A stretch of 22,733 nt of DNA from Chrysochromulina tobinii. Lineage: Eukaryota > Haptophyta > Prymnesiales > Chrysochromulinaceae. A program made the translations under genes and the position numbers. Location of the stretch: positions 1-22,733 of the forward strand of contig JWZX01002497.1 in NCBI GenBank assembly GCA_001275005.1, read 5' to 3'. The notes under the pieces were generated by a model. That model did no database searches, was not told the DNA's origin, and saw nothing but the letters and a program-made list of their open reading frames with translations. Shown in pieces: positions 17,297 to 22,733 of the stretch; the first letter of the stretch is position 1, and the number at the start of each line of letters is the position of its first letter.

Positions 17297-18058
17297 TCAA
17301 TAGTCCGCGTTTCCAATCGCTCTCCTGCTCCAGCGCACTCTCGGGCTCTGCTTCCAGCGAGATTGGCGCTCCAGCTGCTGGTGTACCGGTAGCTTGCGCG
17401 AGGGCAGGCTGCTGGCCTCGCGAGTGGGTGCAGCGACAGGCGCGTTCCACAGGGCACGAGCTGCACCGCTGCTGCGGCTTGCGAGTTCGATCCGCACAAC
17501 AGAGGGCCGGGACGCAGCACTAGAAGCGTACATGGTCGAATATGAATCCGTCCGACATGCGGGCGTCTTGATCGGAGGCAACCTCGCGTGACAACCACGA
17601 ACGCCCTGCTCCTGCAATGGCGGCCGTGGCGGCTGCGGTGTCGGCTGCGACGATGCTCCTGATGGTTGCTGCTGCTGCTCATCAAGCGTATCAGTGCCCC
17701 GATATGGTTCGTCCCAGTCAGAAGCGACAGCATGTGTACGAGCGAGTGCGATGAATTCTGCTGCCTTCGCCTGATAAATGTGTCCTTCAACTGTACTTCT
17801 CAGCGCAATGACAGCTGTGGCCAGCTGCTCCGTCGCTAATGCCTGTTGCTCAGCGGCTGCGGTCATCATTCTTTGCAGCTCAATACACCGCGCCAAGATT
17901 CGCCACGCAGCGGCAACCCCAGCCATGGCCACAGCAGTTTGGAGGCCATCTCGAAGCTGAATATTCTGCAAGTAGGGCAGCCCTACTTGCAGAATTTTAT
18001 CGACGGCTGCCCGGAGTGTCACACGGAAGGCAGACACTCGCGTTGCCATTCCCTGCAT
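17297..18058 (-). CDS. Unknown protein with hydrophobic helix and coiled coil
   Basis: 253 residues from ATG 18058; Met4 (ATGGCAACG) is an alternative start. I do not recognise it. Residues 38-58 form a moderately hydrophobic Ala-rich helix (LQTAVAMAGVAAAWRILARC). Residues 60-110 are a likely coiled coil rich in Ala, Gln, Glu and Leu. Then comes a Gln/Pro/Ser-rich stretch (127-150). The C-terminal 100 residues are Arg/Ser-rich and of doubtful quality, so the true gene could end earlier or be spliced. The coding sequence for ILQVGLPYLQN (residues 22-32) is a perfect 33-bp palindrome. It is 97 nt downstream of the DUS2 stop on the same strand. Confidence 0.45.
   Translation of the reverse strand: MQGMATRVSAFRVTLRAAVDKILQVGLPYLQNIQLRDGLQTAVAMAGVAAAWRILARCIELQRMMTAAAEQQALATEQLATAVIALRSTVEGHIYQAKAAEFIALARTHAVASDWDEPYRGTDTLDEQQQQPSGASSQPTPQPPRPPLQEQGVRGCHARLPPIKTPACRTDSYSTMYASSAASRPSVVRIELASRSSGAARALWNAPVAAPTREASSLPSRKLPVHQQLERQSRWKQSPRVRWSRRAIGNADY
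17963..17995. repeat. Perfect 33-bp palindrome (16-bp arms, 1-nt centre)
   Basis: 17963-17978 is the exact reverse complement of 17980-17995, with a single A at 17979. It could extrude as a cruciform or give a very stable RNA hairpin. It lies inside the predicted unknown gene. Confidence 0.97.
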
Positions 18059-18154
18059 GCAGGGTCACCACTTGGGACGCGTGCGTGCCGGTCTCGTGAA
18101 GAGTTCATACCTAACGGTACATTACTGACTGTGAACGAGCGAGACGCGTGCTGA

Positions 18155-19934
18155 TCAATGCCGCTTCCGCTTCCTCTGCCCGTCCCGCTTCGCCCTCCTC
18201 TTCGCCTTGGCCGGGTCCAACGGGCTTGCAGCGAGCCCCTCGATCGCGAGCTGCGCCGCGTGCTGCTCTGCCTTAGAACGGCTCTTCCGGAGCGCTCCGT
18301 CAAAGGATCGACCGTCAACCACAGCTCGGCATCGCCACGCAGCCGCAAAGTAGCCCAGCGCCTTGGCGCTGGGCGCCGTCTCTTCGATGACGAAGTACTT
18401 GACATGTGCGTTGGGTCCGACGGTACGAACTAACTTCGTGTGTGCATCTTCCTCAGCAGCTTCCTCAGCAGCTTCCGCGACGCTCGTTACGGCGCTGCCG
18501 TTGGCAGCTGTAACCGATGCTACGCCAGCCAGGCCGACGCCAGCGCCGCTGCTGCTGCGGCTGCGGTTGGCAGCCAGCGCCGCTCTCGACTGAACCAGGC
18601 GGCGAAAGTCAAGATTCGTCACGAGGGGCGCCTTCTCCGCCGCATGTGCCTCGTTCAGAGCGGCGCGTGACGGCGCTCTCGCCCAGTCGCTGATGGTCTC
18701 TAGATCCTGGAAGTACGTCGGGGTGTAGCGGTGCGTTGGGGCTGCCGGCATACCACGCGGTGAACTGTCAAGGAAGCCCATCAGGTCCAGAGCCGAGGCG
18801 ATGGCAAGCATTGTTGTAGCGCCGCGAAGCGCCATGACGGCTGAATCGACAGTCACCTTCCTGGCGGTGCCCTCTTGATGCGCAGGTTGCTGCTGCGGCT
18901 GCACAGCCACCGCTAGCCGCCGCTCCCGTAGCCTTGCATGCAGCATCCATTGCAGCACGAACGCGGTGTTGAGTGGCGGGTTCTCGACTTGAATCGCCAG
19001 CTTTGCATATCTCGAGCACAGATTTAAAGTGGCTTCATCGAGGAAGGCCTCATCAACCAGGGCATCGTTTGACGGACCTGATGATGAGTTGCCGTCTGCT
19101 GTTCCATCGGATGTCAGACCAGGAAGGAGTTCTGCTTGGGACTCAGGTGCCTCGTCTCGCCCAGAAGCAAACACGCCGTTCGCGGCATGCAGCGCCCCAC
19201 GCCCTATCATGAGCTTGCAACCTGGCACTAGGTGCCTCAGAGACGCTGCAGCCGTAGCATCAAGGACGTCGCCATTCAAGAGCACGTCCACACGGCGCTC
19301 CTTCAACGCTGCTGCGACCACCGCGAGCTCCTGCCACCTCGCCAGGTCGCACGATCGCTCCGTCGCGTAGCGTCCATGCACGGCGATGGCGGTGGCGCCA
19401 GCCTCGACGAGGCGAAGGCAGCGACGGATGGTCTCTTCTGGCCCGTGATGATGCAATCGCACCTTGCACGAGAGCCGTATCTGTGCTGGCAGAGCTTTGC
19501 GGATGGCGCCAACGATGCCTTCTGCTCGCGCAGCGTCAGCGAACAGAGCGCCGCCAGACCCGCCTGCCTCAGCACTGTGCTTTGGGCAACCCATGTTGAT
19601 GTCGATGCCAATGATCCCGTCCCTCAATGGGTTGGCTGGATCAAACTTGAGTGCGCTGATCGCCTTCAATGCCGTGGACACCTCAGCCGTGCCAAGCTGT
19701 ACCACGAGCTTGTTATGCTCAGCTTGGCACGTGCGCAAGATGATACCACTACCAATACGCCAGTCAACTGTTCCGAGGCGTGAGTCCACGGTTCGTTGTG
19801 CGTTTGCCAGCTTCGCATCAATGATTTCCTCGGTGTACACGAGAGCAGCACCGCGCTCGAGTGACAGGAGTCGCAGCGGCAGCGTCGCCCAGGCGCACCA
19901 TCGGCGCGAGAACGTTCGCGTCTGAGGTGTTCAT
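18155..19934 (-). CDS. DUS2: tRNA-dihydrouridine synthase, DUS2 type with dsRBD; one-base frameshift
   Basis: FMN enzyme that reduces U20 of cytosolic tRNA to dihydrouridine. ATG 19934 gives MNTSDANVLAPMVRLG, the start of the Dus barrel. Skipping one base (19886) continues as TLPLRLLSLERGAALVYTEE and on to a 592-residue product. Marks in merged numbering: INMGCPK with catalytic Cys116, SCKVRL with Lys157, AIAVHGR with His186, LLNGD with Asn220, and MIGRGAL. An insertion near 250-290 is Gly/Ser/Asp-rich. Residues about 508-568 form a double-stranded-RNA-binding domain (NAHVKYFVIEE, AEQHAAQLAIEGL), as in animal DUS2, and the tail KRRAKRDGQRKRKRH is a nuclear-type basic signal. Without correcting the shift, the first frame stops after about 20 further codons. 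Whether the shift is a sequence error or real is undecided. Confidence 0.93.
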
Positions 19935-20397
19935 GGGCGATCGCGATTTCGTCACCCTCAAGGACCAACTCTACAAGTATAGGGCCCGGGTCCGATCGAA
20001 TGTGTGAACGTTAACACGACAGACGCGACAACCGGTGCTACGGTGTAGATTTCATGAAAACACACAGCACGGTACTGTATAGATTTCACAGCAGTGACTT
20101 CAGCCAAGCGGGCTGAGGCCTGAGCAATTTTTAAGTCTCGCGCTGGCATGTATAAGGGGGCGCACTCTCTTGCTCGCGAAACAGGAAACACGCAAGATTG
20201 AAATTGAGGAACGGTCTGTCTCGTCGGTGTGTCCCTGCCAGTGCACGTTGACGTTGATCCACGCTTCCACCGGGTGCGACGCAGCGGCCGACCCATTCGA
20301 GCATGGGCCGACCGTCCCGTTGCTCGACCAAAACTACCAAAACGCCCCTCCTGATACATATAGTCAGCATGTACTTATGGATGACGGTTTGACGGAA
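19935..20397. other. Intergenic spacer upstream of DUS2
   Basis: Holds the 3' end of the CEP19-like gene and the DUS2 promoter. A TATA box in plus orientation is at 20151. No protein-like frame is convincing on either strand. Confidence 0.45.
20151..20157 (+). promoter_or_regulatory. TATA box-like element without an assigned gene
   Basis: TGTATAAGGGGGC reads as a textbook TATA box facing right, but the next recognised gene to the right is on the other strand. It may drive an unannotated or antisense transcript, or be chance. Confidence 0.25.
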
Positions 20398-21126
20398 TCA
20401 CACGGCAATGGCAGAGCATGTGGATGTGCATGGCGCTGTATAGAGGGGCAAAAAGTCGAGCACAGAGCTCGGCGAGGAGCATGCATCGATGGGTGCATCT
20501 TTCTCCCCACACTCTTGCTCGAACGGTGTAAAAGAGACTGTCACCTTCCTGGGTGTAAAAGGCACAGGCGTCGCTGTGCAAGGCGGCTTTTCGGCCGGCT
20601 CGAAGACATCGCATCTCATAAAGAGCTCGAGCAAAGCGTCGTCACCTTGGAGCTCCTTATCCTCAAATTCGACCATGTTCTCGGACTCTAGATCCTTGGT
20701 ATCGACGGCATGCGGTGGCGTGCCGGTCTCAATGGCATCCGCGCGCGGAAGGGCCGTATTGCTGGCGGGTTCAGACATCTGCACATGTGCTGGCCAGATG
20801 GTCTGGTCCTCATCCTCGGAGCCCTCAGACAAATGAAGTTGAGCAGAGCTTGACACGAAGGCATTCGCCTCAATTTGGATAGGAGCCATCAGCCTGTTAA
20901 CGAGTTCTTCGATCTGATCGATTGGAACGCCTGCCAGGTAGCGGCTGTGCGCTCCGACCTAGGCTCCGTGCGCATGCGGCCGCTCCGAGCCAACCGAGGG
21001 TTCGATCGGCATGATACGCTTGCGGATCTTAGTGCCTCCTGCAACGGTGTAGAGAAGGACGACCGCTCTGGTAGCTGCACACGCTCCAATCTTCCTTGGG
21101 ATGACGACCTCAGCAGAGGCCATCAT
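20398..21126 (-). CDS. CEP19: CEP19-like ciliary/centrosomal protein, interrupted by in-frame TAG
   Basis: CEP19 sits at the mother centriole/basal body and recruits RABL2 for ciliary entry of intraflagellar-transport trains. From ATG 21126 (MMASAEVV) the first 42 residues match the CEP19 N-terminus: TRAVVLLYTVAGGTKIRKRI then MPIE, compared with the human AIILIYE...KIRQRIMPV. After a TAG at 20961-20959 the same frame continues HSRYLAGVPIDQIEELVNRL, equivalent to the human KSYLEQVSLRQLEKLFSFL, and later FEDKELQGDDALLELF, equivalent to the DDKELAKRKSIMDELF motif. The spacing between the two blocks is close to that of human CEP19 if the TAG is read through. A 36-nt GT-AG intron ending in this TAG would also keep the frame but would remove part of the spacing and is far shorter than other introns here. 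Alternative: an ORF starting only at Met 20889. Confidence 0.8.
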
Positions 21127-21518
21127 ACTTTCGAGGAAAAGCGGTTGAGGGAGGCGTTTGTTGCACGAGCGCGGGTTCCACAACAGAGAGACAGAAGTCA
21201 TCAAGTAAGTACATGTACATTAAAGTCAAGTATAAAGTAAAGTCCAAGGCTTCCGTGTGGTTGTCTGGTGTTAGGAACTAATGAATAGATTTTTTTGACT
21301 TGAGGAAGTCTTGATGGAAGAATCGAAGAATGTTGAGACCGTCTCCCTTATACAATTGTAATCTGAGTATGGAGTGGGACCTTCACACACCCCTTCACGC
21401 AAGTCAAGTCAAGTCTATACATAAACGACAGACAACCGTACGGAAGCCTATCGAACGTGCTTGACTTGACTTGACTTGACTTGACTTCACGCCCTTGTTC
21501 GGCCGAATCGGCGAACCT
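21127..21518. promoter_or_regulatory. Divergent promoter region between CEP19-like and FAAP100-like genes
   Basis: 392 bp between two divergent start codons, AT-richer than its surroundings (21200-21360). It contains the palindrome GTACATGTAC (21209-21218) and the inverted CAAGT/ACTTG runs. No TATA box is certain. Confidence 0.45.
21400..21487. repeat. Inverted (CAAGT)n / (ACTTG)n runs
   Basis: 21400-21415 (three CAAGT units) and 21460-21487 (more than five TTGAC units) are complementary and separated by 44 nt, so they can form a hairpin of up to 16 bp. The same pentanucleotide lies before HflX at 6697-6724. Confidence 0.9.
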
Positions 21519-22674
21519 ATGATGCGCGTGCTCGCCTCCTTCTCGCCGCCCGACCACCTGCCGATCTTCGCCGCCTCTGCAGGCGGCGAGCTTGCTGTCG
21601 CGTGCGGTCGTCTTGTGTACATAGTCCAAAGCGGTCCTGATGTGCGACACTCATCGTGGCGGCTACCAGCAGCAGCACTGCTCGTGCGGTGGCTCGAGGA
21701 CAGCAGCGATGCAGTGAGGCTGCTCATTGTTTGCTCGGATGGCAGTGCGTGGACGCTGCGTGCGCCGGATGGCTCTATCGCATCGCCGCCAAAGCGTCCG
21801 CGCGCGATTTCGAGCGGCCGACGATGCTTCACTCGCGCAGTTGGTGATGAGCATCGGTTCCCGATGCCAGCACTCGGACCGCTCGTCGCCGCACATGGCG
21901 TTGCGGAAGGCCTCTTGCTGTGGCCGGCAAGCGAGCGCATCGTTCACGTGCGGCTACACTCGCCGGCCACGGGCGGTGCGGCTACCGATCCTGCGATGCC
22001 GCCGGAGCATGAAGACTGGCCATTGCTCGATGGCATAGTGGACGAGCTCCCGCCCCGCATGCTCACTGTGCATCGAGCCGCCGAAGCCCACAGTGCTCCG
22101 TGCCCGTCCGTCTCGACGGCTCTGAACCCACGGCTTTATCGGGCACTCCTGGGCACTGGCGGCCTTGCCGTCGCGTGCGCCCTCGTGCTAGCTCGCGCCG
22201 ATGCACGCGGCACACTCCACTGCGCTTCCATAGCTGAACTTCGGGCGTCTGCGCTGGACGCCTCTGCTCTGGGCGCTTTGTCGAGTGATGGGCCGATGCT
22301 GACGCCGATCGCGGCGCTCGGCGAGCCCACGGTTGCTCTGCTCTCGGTCCCTGAAGCGCCTGAAGCGCCCGAGACAGCGCCTGGAGCGCCGATGGCCTCG
22401 ATGGCCTCGGTGACGGCCGGTGCTGCCTGCCTGGTGGCGGTAGGGGCCCTTGGCGCGCTGCTCGTCCTGTCGTCTGACGAAGCTGGCCAGCTGCACCGAC
22501 AGTTGTGGCGGCTGCCGACGAGCGCGGTGCTCGGCGCGTGCGTGCTGGGCGCGCGTCTGGTCGTGCTCAGCCCGGGAGGCGCCTACGTCCTCGCGCTGCC
22601 CTCACTGCCAGAGGGGGCCCGCTTTGTGGCGGAAGCAGATGCGGAAGCAGACGGCATGACCGCGGCTGCTCCGT

Positions 22675-22733
<59 letters not shown>
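21519..22733 (+). CDS. Beta-propeller-like protein resembling FAAP100, runs off the right edge
   Basis: A frame open from tandem ATGs at 21519/21522 to the window end (405 codons, no stop). The sequence alternates short hydrophobic strands with turns, as in degenerate propellers: LAVACGRLVYIVQSG near residue 27-41, VRLLIVCSDGSAWTLRAPDG near 67-86, GVAEGLLLWPAS, LAVACALVLARADARGTLHC, EPTVALLSV, ACLVAVGALGALLVLSSDEA, and a final VLGACVLGARLVVLSPGGAY. The order 'propeller strand - EPTVALL - LVAVGALGALLVL - LWRLP' parallels the N-terminal half of FAAP100, a subunit of the Fanconi anaemia ubiquitin-ligase core that repairs interstrand crosslinks. This is a family-level resemblance from memory and tentative. 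The region 22340-22400 is Ala/Pro/Glu-rich, and the protein enters a poly-Ala run at the edge. It shares an upstream region with the CEP19-like gene. Confidence 0.78.
22677..22733. repeat. (GCG)n microsatellite at the window edge
   Basis: Nineteen uninterrupted GCG units to the last base encode poly-Ala in the plus-strand gene. The true length is unknown; contig ends often fall in such runs. Confidence 0.95.

Noticed and set aside
17484-17496. GAGTTCGATCCGC resembling a tRNA T-loop
   Set aside because: No matching acceptor stem, D-arm or A box could be found around it, and it lies in an open frame.
18353-18374. GCCCAGCGCC/GGCGCTGGGC hairpin in DUS2 as a terminator
   Set aside because: It lies within the conserved dsRBD coding sequence and is expected from GC-rich codons; eukaryotic genes do not end this way.
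20170-20691. Plus-strand frame of 173 codons after the TATA-like box
   Set aside because: It begins at a non-ATG codon, is antisense to the CEP19-like gene over most of its length, and has no recognisable protein character.

Overview
This is a GC-rich nuclear segment of a flagellated eukaryotic microalga. A haptophyte of the Chrysochromulina/Prymnesium/Emiliania kind fits best, but that is an inference. The evidence is: spliced genes with short (62-68 nt) introns; long GC-rich trinucleotide runs; no operon structure; a HflX GTPase with an organelle-type leader; and cilium/centriole-type genes (CEP19-like, an EF-hand protein with an Sfi1-like tail, a second EF-hand protein). No tRNA, rRNA, CRISPR or prokaryotic feature was seen.

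Layout. 1-2335 (-): the N-terminal part of a low-complexity protein with poly-Gly, Gly-Ser-Ser and Ala/Val-Ser repeats, running off the left edge. 2642-3391 (+): ATP:cob(I)alamin adenosyltransferase. 3941-4780 (-): alkaline ceramidase. 4889-5156: a small element with inverted ends; a 54-bp piece of it recurs in opposite orientation at 16441. 5212-6516 (+): a type II membrane SGNH/PC-esterase-like protein interrupted by one in-frame TGA. 6777-8551 (+): HflX in two exons; its 200-nt intron consists of five 40-bp tandem copies. 9335-10787 (+): a seven-exon WD40 gene, one repeat per exon, with all six introns homologous to each other. 11456-12271 (-): PDZ-like protein with a hydrophobic leader. 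12666-14123 (-): calcyphosin-type EF-hand protein. 14275-16215 (-): EF-hand plus Sfi1-like protein. 17297-18058 (-): unknown protein whose coding sequence contains a perfect 33-bp palindrome. 18155-19934 (-): DUS2-type tRNA dihydrouridine synthase with a one-base frameshift near its N-terminus. 20398-21126 (-): CEP19-like protein with an in-frame TAG. 21519-22733 (+): a beta-propeller-like protein resembling FAAP100, open to the right edge and ending in a poly-Ala run.

Most genes have unrelated housekeeping jobs: B12 cofactor activation, sphingolipid turnover, organellar ribosome rescue, tRNA modification. The flagellar/centriolar candidates (12666-16215 and 20398-21126) show that the cell is ciliated. 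The strongest unusual signals are two. First, the WD40 exon array has variation concentrated at two short sites per repeat, as in hypervariable recognition propellers. Second, the HflX intron looks as if it was made by tandem duplication of exon sequence. Three otherwise convincing genes carry one lesion each (TGA, TAG, 1-nt shift); sequence error, decay and recoding cannot be separated from this window alone.
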